Part shown: positions 1 through 11,792 of the stretch, piece by piece | Position numbering within the stretch: the stretch's first letter is position 1 | How the letters are laid out: every line of letters starts with the position of its first letter | Assembly: GCA_014871385.1 (NCBI GenBank) | Contig: CM026427.1 | Coordinates: 16,004,930 to 16,068,929, forward strand | DNA length: 64,000 nucleotides | From: Ceratodon purpureus | Taxonomy: Eukaryota; Streptophyta; Bryopsida; Pseudoditrichales; Ditrichaceae | Reading direction: 5' to 3' | Position numbers and translations under genes: made by a program | The notes under the pieces: generated by a model | Seen by the model: only the letters and a program-made list of their open reading frames with translations | Database searches by the model: none | Told to the model about the DNA's origin: nothing

Positions 1-3000
1 CTGACCCGTACCTGCATCACAGATAGAAACGAATATGCATCTGTTATAACATTGCTTCAAATCTGCAGCTGACTAAGATACACCACAAAATGCATTTTTT
101 TACAACTTATCATCACTAGAAGTCAATGACTGAATTACAAACAGACAACAAGATTGACCTCTATAATGTCCTTAAAAGTATTGGCTAGCCATCAGCGTAC
201 CCTCCCAGCAAGCGGCCAAAGCAGCTCCAAACGCTTATGAGCCCCACGTAAACATCCACTTGACCATCTCCTAATGCCTGTCCAATCTGTTACAAACAAA
301 AAAAATGGGTTGGCACTGGTGATTTTTTTCCAATTGGCACAAGAATTCCTCTAGATTGCAGATGAAATCAATAAGAACCAGAGGAGCACCGGACATCACA
401 ATCTAGACTTTTCAAGAACTTGGGCAGAGAATAACCTGGGCAAAGTTGTTGATGATCGCTAGGCCAGTGCCACCACCAACCATGACAACTATGGTTATCA
501 ACCTGCAGAACCCATGCAGGACACGTGTCAACAAACTTCTACATTCGAAGGTCGAAGCGTGAGCTAGGTTCAATTGCATTTCATTTTAGTAATCAAATGT
601 TGAACTTCTGCTAAGACGATCAGAAATGTTCTGGATTCAGAGCTATCACCAGAAATCAATGCCAAGCAGGCTTGACAGCAAAGAGGGTTCGGGGGGCTTT
701 TCCGTGCTGAAAGTTTCAGGTTTTCCCCCTCCAAAGACCACAATGTCGTCGTCACTTTCCACATCAGATGAACTCTTTAATCCTGCAGACTCTTCACCCT
801 CGTGGATGTCTTCCAGTTCAGGTCGGAAGGGCTTCTTCTTGTACCGAGATCGTCGTCTTGAGTACTCCTTGAGTCTGATTCCTTCGTCAACATCATCAGT
901 GTCGTCCCAGCCAATGTACGAGGAGATAAAATCCACAGGTCGTCGTATAAGCTGTCAACATAAATATGTGAACCGTAATTTAGACGATATCTCAAATATA
1001 AACAACTATAATATAAACTGGCAGCAATCAGTCTGAAATAGAATAGTCTTCACCACTGCAGTTATTGCACACGCAAATCAGACGATGCAAAAAAACAGAC
1101 ACTCGATCCAGAAGAGGAAAAGAAGACTCACCGGAAGAGTGAACATAATTGATGCGAGGACAATCATGATCGTCAAGAAGAACGCAAGTACAGGTCTTCC
1201 TGAATGGAAGAAAGCCTGCCAATGCAGATTTTTCATGTCAGTAATTTGAAGAATTTGCCCTTACAAACCTCAATATATGCATCGAAGGCTGACCCGCTGG
1301 GATCACACTTTCATGAACCAAAAACTCATAATTAACACACAATTGGTGTCTTTATTATGTACACCACGGTCAAGAAAGAGCTTAGGGTAGTAAAGAAAGA
1401 ATTTTACCCTGATGGTTATTACAACCATGAGAAAGATTCCAAGAGTAATCAGCACCCCCTGTACTCAAAAAAGAATCAACATTTTAATACATTTTAATGC
1501 ACTGGTCTTAAACTCTAAATGGCACCTTGGTCCCAAAAACATTTCAGGATCCAAAACACTTCAACTGATCAAAGCAGAGTACTCACATAGGTCAAACGAA
1601 ACCGTTGCCTAATATCTTCATCATCTTCGTCTTGGTTCTCGGGAGGAAAAGGTCTCGTTAAAAACGCGAGAGCAAAGCCAGCAATTGATGGCGCAAGAGC
1701 AACCAAGAGGATAAATTGGTCCACATCCGGCTCAATAAAGACCTCGTAAATCTGAATATGATAAGATAGGTTACATAATAATTTATGAAAAAGATTCAAT
1801 GTATGTGCTGAGTACCATACACCAGTTCAAACATTATTATTTGCTAGAATCCACGTATTAAAGCCTCAGTACTGACGCTTTCATTGAAAACATTTGCGCT
1901 AATGAGCAACAGAAAAAAAAATAGAAGATTAACTGCACAAAAGCCTTGAACATGTAAAGCAATGAAGCAGCTCCTTTCAGAAGAGACCTACCAGGACAAA
2001 CATGGCACCACTCAGCCCTACTTGAGCTTTTAGCACACCCATTGCTGTCCCCCGATGGTCCCCAAAGCTTTCTAAGCTGTACAAGTAAACTTCCTATTAG
2101 ATCGCCTCACAAGAGAGTAGACAAAAAGCTGCACCTTCTCAAACCGAAGCATAAACCATTAACATGAAGTCGTAATGAAAATTAAGAGGTAGCTATTCTC
2201 TCTGCTGCAACAGAAAGAGTAACCATATCTTTAATTTCCACTATCTCCAATATCTAAATTGCTTTGGTTGAACTTGATTGCTTTTTGTCAAAGGTAGAAG
2301 ATTCTTTTGTGTACTACGTAAACTGTAAGAAACTTTGAAACCAGTACTGCACCGTCTCTACCTCGAAGATTGTGTTACTGATTTTAACAGGGCCAAGTGA
2401 TATACGTCTAAAAACATGAGAGATTTGCTTACGTTGTTATGATGCAACCAGTATCTATATAGGCGTCCCCACCCACACCAAGAGTGAAATACATACACAG
2501 CTACCTTTCCGAATCAACATGCAACATTGCTTGATTAGTTTCTGAGCAGCAAAATTAAATTCTTTCAATCACTGTCACATGGTATAAACCAAACATTTGA
2601 TCGTTAATTCAAAGTCTCTAGAGTCCCAAAAGATTGACATATTTGGCGTCCAAATTGTTGAAAACCCACATTTACAGAAAATACAATGCTCCTTACCAGC
2701 TTATAGCATACGAAAGACAAACAAAACAAGGAAGCCAACACTTACAAGCCAAAATGACGGTGACACAGCGCCAATGAGGGTCATCCAAACCTGTACACAA
2801 GTTCCTGACCTTTAAACAAATTATCAAATTGAGTATCAAAATGCTGCAAAGTCACCATTCAACATGCTAAGTTAACCAGATCGATCGTGCATCAATATTG
2901 ACTGTACATACTAAGGCACAAAATTAGAACAATTTAGAACAATTAGATCACTGTGTACTCTAAAAAAAACAAGAATCACAAAACAAGAGCATATTCAGCA

Positions 3001-3597
3001 GCAAACGACGAACAAAAAAGGAACAACTTCGTGACTGTCATTTGGACGAAGAGGCAATACCATACTATATCCAAACAAGTGAAGAAAGGCGCCGATGCAG
3101 ATGGTGATCCAAGGTGGGTAAAAATTGTAAAAGAAACCAGAGAGTAGTCCTAGAACGGATCCAAAATCCTTTGCAGCTCCTACATCGTCCGTTTGCTCTT
3201 GCGTATAATGGAGCACATTTTTCAGATGCCCACTGTAAACCGCATACGTGTACGTAAGGCCCCCACATGCCTGTTCAAGAAAAAAACGTTGAAGAGGTTA
3301 CTCCAACAGGTTAAGAACCATGTTGCAAATCTGTTTCTATCTGCCCACATCAACACCCAGGTTCCATGCTGCATATATCTTGTCCTGTAAGCATAATAAT
3401 TTATCAATGACCTAAGAGGAATTAATTTTCAGGATGATAAAATTATTAACCAAGATTTTTAAACGCCAAGTCACTGCACCAAACCCAACTGAACACACAG
3501 AAAAAGCACAGATAAGGCTTACCATAATAATCATATTGGAAGACAGGCCTAGCCATCGATCTACTCGGGGCACACACGTACTTAAATTCGATTCCAT
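1..3597 (-). CDS. Nodulin-like / NFD4-type major facilitator protein, 3' part outside window
   Basis: Predicted multi-pass membrane transporter of the plant nodulin-like (NUCLEAR FUSION DEFECTIVE 4) family; substrate unknown. Exons traced by GT/AG borders and phase, 5' to 3': 3523-3597, 3061-3270, 2746-2790, 2433-2500, 1992-2076, 1587-1751, 1408-1458, 1132-1215, 650-951, 436-502, 201-286, and 1-11 continuing off the edge; about 416 codons are visible. Family marks are RWLGLSSNMIIMACGG then LTYTYAVYSGHLKNVL near the start, about eight hydrophobic spans, a long acidic and basic cytosolic loop (exon 650-951) ending LLGIDFW, then the second half beginning LITIVVMVGGGTGLAIINN and IGQALGDGQVDVYVGLISVW. 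The stop at 646-648 is inside an intron. Start taken at 3597; in-frame ATGs also lie at 3609 and 3675. The 5' UTR probably extends toward 5 kb. Confidence 0.86.
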
Positions 3598-5922
3598 GTT
3601 GAACTGCATGGCATTCAACTCAATAAATATACTACCAGATTTTGCAAAAGAAGTGCCGTGACACTCAAAAGCCACAAAAAAACAAGTCTATCTGAATCCA
3701 CCAGAAAACTATGATCACCCCAAAACCCAACCTCAGTATAATCGTCCTCGGAAAGAATGACGTGATTAAATACGATCAGTGAACGCTACAGCAAATTTTT
3801 ATATGTGAAAGAGGACCACTGTTAATTTCTAATCACAGAGAAGAATGATTACCCCAAAATGATGACCGTGCAAGCAAAGTTGTGCTCCAGGTTCGTTACA
3901 TGTTCGAGCTCACTGTGGCTACAAAGCTCAAATTCAATCGTTTCTCAACCATTAAATCCTGTCAAACAAGTACTCGCACCTGCAAAGAAATTGACTAGTG
4001 TCAGCTACACCCAAACCCTTCAGCTTTAAAACAAATTGGTCTTAAAACCACAATGCCAATCCGAGACATACCACTCTTCAGAACGCAACAAGGAACAAAG
4101 CCAAATTGACACAGAACACATTCTAAGATGTCACTGGTGCCTTCTCCAGGTTCTTCTTCTTCTTCCCCTGTCAAACTGTTAACTGCACCAAATAAAATTA
4201 CACAGAACCTGACCTTCCCAGCTACTCATCGTCCCAGGTAGAACTGTGACCTTGAAATGGAATGGCCTCTAAATGCCCCTCCAAACAGATGTTCAATCCA
4301 GCTAGAGTAAGATCCCGCTATTGCACTCTCAGGTAAGGTCCAAATCCATTTGCATCCAGTACAAAAGTTTCTAACAATTTCAGCAGAGTACTACGACAAA
4401 GCGAATCCGGCAAATCCCAGCTTCACGACATTCCTTCGCTCGGTTCCAAAGCAGAGGGAGAGAGAGGCTGGCAATTTCATGACTGGGGCATCACTAGTAC
4501 AGTGCAGACTACAAACCAGTCTGAGTCTCTTCTGGAGGACCCGCAGATCAAAAAGTTTACTATGACAGAGTGACTAAAACTGGAGCGAGCTAGTTTCAAT
4601 TCCTGAGCGGGAGACATAGGTTATCATGATGCTAGTTCTCTTTCTGAAGAAAGCAAAGATCGAAATGGCACAGATCTTACGAAGCTTAAGTTGAGGCAGC
4701 CTGGTCTTCACCGCGTCGAATCTCCCCCCTCTAACCCACCAACACGGAGATCTAACCACCATAGCTGCATAGATCAAAACCAGAGTCTCCAATCCACGAA
4801 AACCCCTCAATCACTGTTGCTAAATCCACTTCTACGCTCCCACCATCGCCTTCAAACCTCCAACGAAAACCCAGAAACAACACCGACACAAAAACAATCT
4901 CCAGCTCCTGCCAATCACTCTCGCCTCACTCAATAAGTCATGCCCAGATGGAGATGTCCACACCAACCCTAAGGCGAGAGATAACTCTCACCAACCCAAA
5001 AACCCGCAACGAACTCCACCTCAGCCATCTCCACACAGGCACAACTGTTGATTGACCATGAACTAGATCTGCCTTCCCTTAACCCATTTCAACCAAAACT
5101 AACAAACGAGTTCAAAGCCGCTACAGTGGCATCACCACAAGTCGCCGACACGATGAGCCCTCCCATCACTTTGCCCAACTAGAAAATCCCAGATTCAGCA
5201 ACTGTAGCTCATGTCATTCAGCAACTGTAGCTGGGCATCCAAAGCTGGTAGCTGTCGCGCCAATGAATCACGCCGAGTTGGCGGTACTCGTGATGAATGC
5301 CACAGCTTCTCCGAAGCGGAAACCCCGGCAGTGATCAGTGGCAAAGTTTGCCGGATTGATACACGAGTTGATGTTGCTGATGCTGCTGATGTTGCTGATG
5401 ATGTGTGTCTGGTTTGTGGATGGTTCGGGTATGATTTGGGTATGGTTTGGTGCATGGGTTGGGTGGATGCGAGCTTCACAGCGAGTTCGGGACCTCCAGG
5501 CGCCGGTAGTGGGAGTTGCATGGCCACTTGGCGAGGACATGGCATGGCCATGCCACTTGGCTGCTTGCTTCCTCAACCGGGCGCACAGAAGCACTGACGC
5601 ACCGTCGAAGTGCGTGGATTCGAGCACATTAGAGGTCTTGAGGAATTGAGGGATGTGACAAATAGATGTGTATAGCTTTGCTTCTGGGGATTTGGAAGTG
5701 TGTGCAGTGTGGTTCTCTTTTCTGAGAGGAGAATCTTTGAGGTTTTTGTTGAGTTTCGACGTGAGGTGAAACCACCTTCGGCATTGCTAGCGTCTGTGTG
5801 TGGATTGTGTAGTTGTTGTTGAGATTTGACGTCAAGGTACAGGGGAAGAGTTTTACGAGGATTAAGGTGGAGGTGATACTTAGAGTAGAGTCCATTGTTG
5901 GGGGTTTAGAAAGTTTAGAGCG
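3598..5922. promoter_or_regulatory. Divergent intergenic region with 5' leaders of two genes
   Basis: About 2.3 kb between the divergently transcribed nodulin-like gene (minus) and the LEA-like gene (plus). It should hold both promoters and both 5' UTRs. Visible structure: a tandem 24-bp duplication at about 5193-5240 (ATTCAGCAACTGTAGCT repeated), a GCTGATGTT-type triplet run at about 5365-5403, and a GC-richer block at 5.2-5.6 kb open on both strands. I recognise no protein in it and treat its open frames as chance. Confidence 0.45.
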
Positions 5923-7618
5923 ATGAGGGCCAAGACATTGCTGTGCAGGTTGAGGAAGCTGCACGCCGTGAGGTTGCATGATGTGGTGCCGCAAACTGGT
6001 ACTAATTCCGGCTTGGTGGCGAGGTCCATGAGCAGCGTGGTGGCACAGAGGGGGGTCAGCAGAGTTGCAGATTCTGGAGTAGGGTCGGTGCTGTTTGGGG
6101 ATGTGAGGGCGAATGCTGGTTGCTCCCTTCATGCGAAGGAGAATGTGAGCATGTCGCTTGGTTCGGTGAGGTTCATGGGAGTAGGGAGCTTTAAGGAGGG
6201 CAACAGAGCTGGGCAGCATGGTGCCAAGATCCCGCAGGGTAAACCTGATGGATCTCCTGAGAAGGCCGAGGTATGAACTTCTTCCATTTCCTTCCGTGTT
6301 CAGATTCTCGTCATCTGAGATTGTTCTAATTGAATGGAAATGGAATTGCCTGTCATTTCATAGTTCATAAGTTTTGGCTGATGGATGTAGGATTTAGATT
6401 CTAAGACAATGGTAACGGGTTGTGAATATTTATGAGAATGTATGCTTAGTTTTTATGTCATGGTTTATGAATGTGCTGGAATTTGGTGATGCGGGCGGGC
6501 TTGATGTCAACCACGGTGTGGAATGGAGAATTTGTGGAGTAGACTAATGGTTTTGATGCTTGGGTAGAGTAACTATTTTAGGGTTGATAAGAGATGTTGG
6601 TGAAGTTGTTGGCCTAGGTTTTGCTGCAATGTCGCGTGATTCACGCTCCTGGCCTTGCATTCAAGCTGCCAATGCTGGAATTGATGAGATGCATGAATGC
6701 AATTCTCTGACATGGGAAGCAGTGTGAGAGTGTTGTTGCATGAGTTAGTGGTGAGCTTACTGTTCGTGTTTCTGGTTTCAGGCAGATGCCAGGGAGCAGT
6801 TTCTGGAGAAAGCAAAGGCAGAATCTGCATCCAATCAAGCTCAGGAGCCTTTTCGGGACGAGGTGGAGTCTGGGCAATCGTTTGGAGAGGCAACTACTGA
6901 GCTGGAATTCGGGGTGAAAGATGGGAAGGACACAAATGAAGCCATCAGTAACGCAAGTGAACAGCTTTTCAAGCAGTCGACAATCAATGGTAAGCAGTTC
7001 AGAAACCCTACCATGAGATCACTACACCATGGGTTTACCGAATGTGTTCTTCTGCTCTTGGATTCGTGGTCTCGTCTCATGAACGTGTCCCATTTGTCAT
7101 GTCCAGCTAAATCCGGTGAGGGGCCAATCAAAGAAGAAGACAAGCGAAAGTACCCAGAGCATCAAAAGGCTGAAGTCTCTAGTGAGGCATCGTCAGAGAA
7201 GCAGACTCACTCCTCCCCGGACGACTCTAACAAAGCCGATCTCCAGGGGCAAGAAAATGAGTCGGTTCTCGGAATCGGAGGACATCCAGAAGGAAAAAGT
7301 CACACAGACGAAGCCAGTGCTTCCGGAGAAACAGCTCGAGAGAACATCGACAAAACTCGGAGCGAGATGAGGGCAGGAAAGGCACGGTCTCCTCAGGCGG
7401 GTGTGATCGTTGGCAATGTTAGCTCTACTGGCGCAAATGCAATTGATAACGATGAGAAGATTCCAGAGCATGCATTTGAGGAGGAAACTGGGGAAGAGAC
7501 TCTGGACAAGGCTCAGAAGATGTATGAGAAAGCGATATCAGGGTTCGGTACTGGTGGTGATAAGAACTTGAAGGATGATCCCAATGAAACTAGTGATGCT
7601 AAGTTTCACAAAAATTAG
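5923..7618 (+). CDS. Hydrophilic LEA-like protein with organelle-type presequence
   Basis: Three exons, 5923-6270, 6782-6989 and 7107-7618, give 355 residues. The first 60 or so residues (MRAKTLLCRLRKLHAVRLHD onward) are rich in Arg, Ser and Val and nearly free of acid, like a mitochondrial or dual presequence. The rest is strongly hydrophilic, rich in Glu, Lys, Ser, Asp and Gly, with no hydrophobic span, and resembles late-embryogenesis-abundant style disordered proteins. I recognise no named domain, so a desiccation or stress-protection role is only inferred from composition. Intron 1 is phase 0 and intron 2 phase 1. Intron 2 (6990-7106) is 117 bp with no in-frame stop, so retention would still give a full-length protein. 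It is divergent from the nodulin-like gene upstream. Confidence 0.72.
6990..7106 (+). other. Stop-free, frame-preserving intron (exitron candidate)
   Basis: The sequence has a GTAAGC donor and a TGTCCAG acceptor, so it looks like a normal intron. Its length is a multiple of three and the coding frame runs through it without a stop, adding 39 residues including a hydrophobic patch (CVLLLLDSW). Confidence 0.5.
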
Positions 7619-8594
7619 GTTCACAACGGATGTTGATGATGAGAAGAACGAGCTCATGTTCGAAAGATTTAGCTCTTTGATCAACAATAGCATAGGAAGG
7701 GCACAAAACACGGTGGAGACAAAGTCGTGCAGAAGTTTTGATATGGTCGCATCATTGAGAGAATAACTGAATTGTTGCCTGTCTTGGACCTTAATTCCTT
7801 GATGAGCGAGGAAGTTGGTTGTTGACAAGGGTAGATGATAACCGCTGATTTGTAACCTGGTTCTTAGGAGTATTTGTACATGATTAAGTCTTTCTTGTGG
7901 CACTGATTCAGTTTACATGGACTTAAGATGGTCTTTTCATAAGAAAATACACAATTTGCTGCATGTTAGCTTGTCGCTTCATTACACCAGAAGACTTGTG
8001 TGTATATGAGAGACTTAGTGAATAGCTTCGAAGCATAGGCAAATGAGCTGAGAAACTGTCACGACTTTTGACAGAGTGTATTTCTCCGAGTGTGAAACAT
8101 TCAAATGTTAACACATTCAAATGTTAACTAAGTTCACAGACGGTAACATCAATACATCACAATGTTCAACTCAAGTTCCTGAGTTGCTGTCACCTCTGGA
8201 TATGGACGAATTGTCCGAGAATCTGACAAGTCAGAATTTGGGGGTTCTAAACGGCGATTATTACTATCACATCTTGAGAAACAATCAACATCACCGAACC
8301 CCTAATTTTTCTAGAGAGTTGTATCCAACGTCCTTGCATAATAGAGCAGCAAGGACTTTAAGAAAAGATCAGTTGCAGAAAAGAGCAAGCAACCTTGAGT
8401 CTCCCAGCAGAATGAAAACTATATGTAGAGCTGAAATCCACCTCGACCGCCAGCATGAGCGGTAGTTTGGCCGCGCAACTGTGAAGGAAAATAGCAACTG
8501 GGCTAAATTCCCAACGCATGTCACATGGGGAAAGAGTCTCAAATCGTTGGACCTGGATTGCACAGTATTACTAAAGAGCATGTTGCGGCTCAAA
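7619..8594. other. Convergent intergenic spacer
   Basis: 3' flanks of the LEA-like gene (plus) and the LRR gene (minus). The only structure seen is a tandem pair of a 15-16 bp palindromic unit containing ACATTCAAATGT at about 8098-8128. No gene recognised. Confidence 0.5.
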
Positions 8595-9491
8595 TCAAGC
8601 AACAAAAAGGAGGGGAAGCAGAAGAAGCGCTACCACCTGGGACTGGACTACCAACGTCGATTTTCCATCAGCGCTAGAATAAGGAGAGTAAGTGCCATTT
8701 CCACCACTACCACCGCTGCTTCCACCGCTACCGCCGCTTCCTCCACTCCCTGACCCGCCATCACCACCGTTGTTGCTACTGGAGGTGCTCTGGTGGCCAT
8801 AATTCACATTCGTGACGGAGCCGCCGTTGGCGATGCAATCAGGAATGTCGCTGGTATCAAGCTGGTTGTAGGAGAGGTCCAAGTACTTCAGGTCCTTGAG
8901 GTTGCATAATTTGCTGGGAATGTCACCCGTGAGGCTGTTGGCCTTGAGGTCCAACGTTTGCAAGTGGCTGTTGCTGGCTATGCCGGACGGAATGTCGTCC
9001 TGAAGATCACAGTTGTTGACGGTGATGACCACCAAACTGTCCGGAAACGAGCTCCATTGTGAGGGGATCTTGGAGCTGAACTGGAGGTTACGCAATTTCA
9101 GAGTCTGCAAGTCCTTGAGCTTGGACAAGGTGTGTCCCGGCTTGCCAGAGTAGCTCTGGTTGCTGGTCACCTGGTCTGAGCCGGTGGTCGACGGCCCCTC
9201 CACATCGAGCACTACCAGTGCCCCGTCTTGGCAGGTGACGCCCTTCCACGTGCAGCAGTCGCCGCCGTTGTCCCAGCTGGAGAAAACTGTGCCGCTCGGG
9301 TCACTGAAAGCACTTCTGAAATCTAGCAAGGCTTCCGCCGTATTAGACGAGCATGATGAGTCTGCGCTGCAGCAGGCTACAAATGCAGCTGCGAAAATAG
9401 CCATCGCGAGTACGACTTCACGATTGATTCCAGTGCACCTGCCACTCCATGAGTGCAAAACGATTGATCTTTCGCCTGTTGCTGCTGCCAT
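8595..9491 (-). CDS. Secreted leucine-rich-repeat protein, probably GPI-anchored
   Basis: Intronless, 298 residues. A hydrophobic segment at about residues 26-42 (VVLAMAIFAAAFVACC) serves as signal peptide; starting at Met30 (9404) would put it at the very N-terminus, as usual for secreted proteins, so 9404 may be the true start. Then come an LRRNT-type region with the plant motif DCCTWKGVTC (about residues 80-90) and about four LRR units (LQTLKLRNLQFSSKIP, LQTLDLKANSLTGDIP, LKYLDLSYNQLDTSDIP). A Gly/Ser-rich linker (about 240-270) leads to a C-terminal hydrophobic tail VVALLLLPLLFVA without a basic stop, the arrangement of a GPI signal. No kinase domain is present. The fold resembles polygalacturonase inhibitors and receptor-like protein ectodomains; a cell-surface recognition role is inference. 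Confidence 0.85.
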   Translation of the reverse strand: MAAATGERSIVLHSWSGRCTGINREVVLAMAIFAAAFVACCSADSSCSSNTAEALLDFRSAFSDPSGTVFSSWDNGGDCCTWKGVTCQDGALVVLDVEGPSTTGSDQVTSNQSYSGKPGHTLSKLKDLQTLKLRNLQFSSKIPSQWSSFPDSLVVITVNNCDLQDDIPSGIASNSHLQTLDLKANSLTGDIPSKLCNLKDLKYLDLSYNQLDTSDIPDCIANGGSVTNVNYGHQSTSSSNNGGDGGSGSGGSGGSGGSSGGSGGNGTYSPYSSADGKSTLVVQSQVVALLLLPLLFVA

Positions 9492-11792
9492 TCTGTCGAA
9501 TCCTGAGTCTGTCCTGCTTTAGTATGATATTGCCGAGCAAGAAAATCTTCTCATGTTCCTGCAATCATAACCATGCAGAAATGAATCATACAATGATCAG
9601 GAAATGCTCCACAGGGCATAACCCAAACAACTCTCAACACCGGTTTCAAGTGGGCGGCTCTGGCACAAAACTTGACTACATCATACTGCGTTGAATCTCA
9701 AAGAGCTGAGAAAGCTTGAACCTTTCAGAGACAATGCCAGGGAAAATGCATGTGACGTGAAGAATACTTACACAGTCGATGCAACGAGATATGGCGTCTC
9801 TCCCTCAAGGCTCACTAGCCATTGAGCCAACACGGAAGCAAGAACCTCAAAGACCAGCCTCAAACCAATATCGGTATGCAAATGGAGCAGCCGACATTAT
9901 TTACGATACCCGAAGAATCACATGCATCACTTATATACACGCAGAACTTGCCCACTCACCCACTCCGAAGACTGGTATCACCTTTACCAAAGAATCCACA
10001 ATATCCAAAACGGCTGATAGATTCCTGTCCCGGCCACCTTCCCCATATAATTACTGCACACAACAAGTACCTCTACCTCACTACAATGACTTAAAATATT
10101 AGGTTTATCGGTTGAAGCCCAAACGAAAGGACTCTCAGCCTCACCAGCAGCTTTCAAAGCCAACAAGAGTAAAGTTGTTACTCTCAACTAGTGGACCCAC
10201 ACAGAGCCAGGAGCAAGCTTAGGGCTCCCATGAGCTGCTGCAGAGTCGTCAATCAATCACTGGAAGCAAACGACAAAGCAAACATGAACATGGGGTTTGC
10301 GGGAATGTCAGGAGATAATTGAGGTGATGATGATGATGATGAGCTTCCTGTCAGGCAAGATATGTTAGTTCAGTGAGGTTGGCGGAGGTGTCATCTGCCT
10401 CTTGACAGAAAAAAAGGAAAATGCGCTCGTACTGACCATGTCTACGACTTTTTCCAACGGCCTGTCGACATGTGCATTCCCTGTACTGACTACGGCGTTT
10501 GAGCAGGTATAATCTCCTCATTCAGTACGCCCTTCCGAATCTCTAAAAAACAAACAGCAGCTGAGCTCATCATTTGCAAACAGATTATGGTATATCATTC
10601 CAGTTTTACCAATCCACTCTTGGGTAGGTAGGTACTCACCATTTTTGAAGAATGGAAACAACAATGAACTGAAAATCACAAAACAGTGACTACTGTATGA
10701 GTGGGAAAGCAATCTACGGTGCAGACGATAGACTAGATCCTGCAGGCGGGAATACTTGCCAAGCGCATGATGAGACCAAAGCAGCCTGACACCACCAACC
10801 AGTGGATTTATGTACCGTATTGAACTCGCCCTTGTCCTTGAACGCTCATTGCTGTGGAACTGATCCCTGGATGACATTCAAATCGTAAGTAAGCAAACCG
10901 GGCCATAACCGCAATGTCATGTGTCACGCTTAGCTTAACTGCATTCTGAGTCCATACACCGAAATCCTGATGTCACTCGTAATTAGCAAATAAATTTCTA
11001 CATACTGCTTGCCGCCCTCATGAACACTCTGAACTCTCTGAACTAAGCAGCTGAACTTCCCAAATGTGGGTTAGCTGCAAAGATTACTCAAGAAGGGGCT
11101 CAAAGGATCCTAAACCCTGCCATTTTCTTTCTTCTACTCACCTTGCTTGTGATAACATGTACATACATACAATACATTACGCTCTGTATTTAGTAGAACA
11201 AAGAGACTGCAATCACATGCATTCAAGACTACCGATGAAGTCGTTGTCTTCCGGTGAACTATGAGCACCAATTTCATGAATCCAATATTTGGGTTTAGAA
11301 ATTCGGAGAGGTCTGTGGCATGTCGTTCTCAATCACACAATTGATAGCTGCAGTTGCAACACACGGCATGTTGCAGCAATACTACGTCTCTCTCAATCTT
11401 AGGCCTGGCTGCCTCAGAGACAAGGCCGGTGTGCGATAACCAGCACACAGACTCTGTTTCAACGTGTACTGGTTACCAACCGGTATCTCTCAAATTAGGT
11501 CACCAAATGATGTTTCTTCATGATGAATATCTCTAGGTAGGTCATGATCATCGAATTCGAAGTCGTTAGGACGGCCTACCTCGCAGGATGTGCAGTCTTC
11601 GAGTGAGATTGCGGATGTGTGCACAGAAGGTCTCGGATAGGAAGCTTAGTCATGGAAAACTTGATTCTCTGGGATCGGAAAGGACCTGGCTGGAGAGGAT
11701 GCAAATGGGTCGGGTTTTCAAGCTTCAAAGGAGCGAGTGAACCGGCATTGCTTCAGTAGCGCCCAACATCGAAACGAGTTTCCATTGGAGCT
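9492..11792. other. Intergenic, about 2.3 kb, no gene supported
   Basis: Contains the promoter side of the LRR gene (minus) and of the 11.8-kb gene (plus). Open frames exist (for example minus 10518-10877, 119 codons) but show no recognisable motif or clear codon bias. A short GAT microsatellite lies at about 10325-10343. Confidence 0.5.

Noticed and set aside
646..951. Stop codon at 646-648 as the end of the nodulin-like protein
   Set aside because: A GTGATA donor at 644-649 and matching downstream exons (436-502, 201-286) continue the family sequence in frame, so the stop is intronic.
5195..5649. Overlapping long frames on both strands
   Set aside because: Openness on both strands reflects GC-rich triplet-like sequence; no start context, domain or continuation found.
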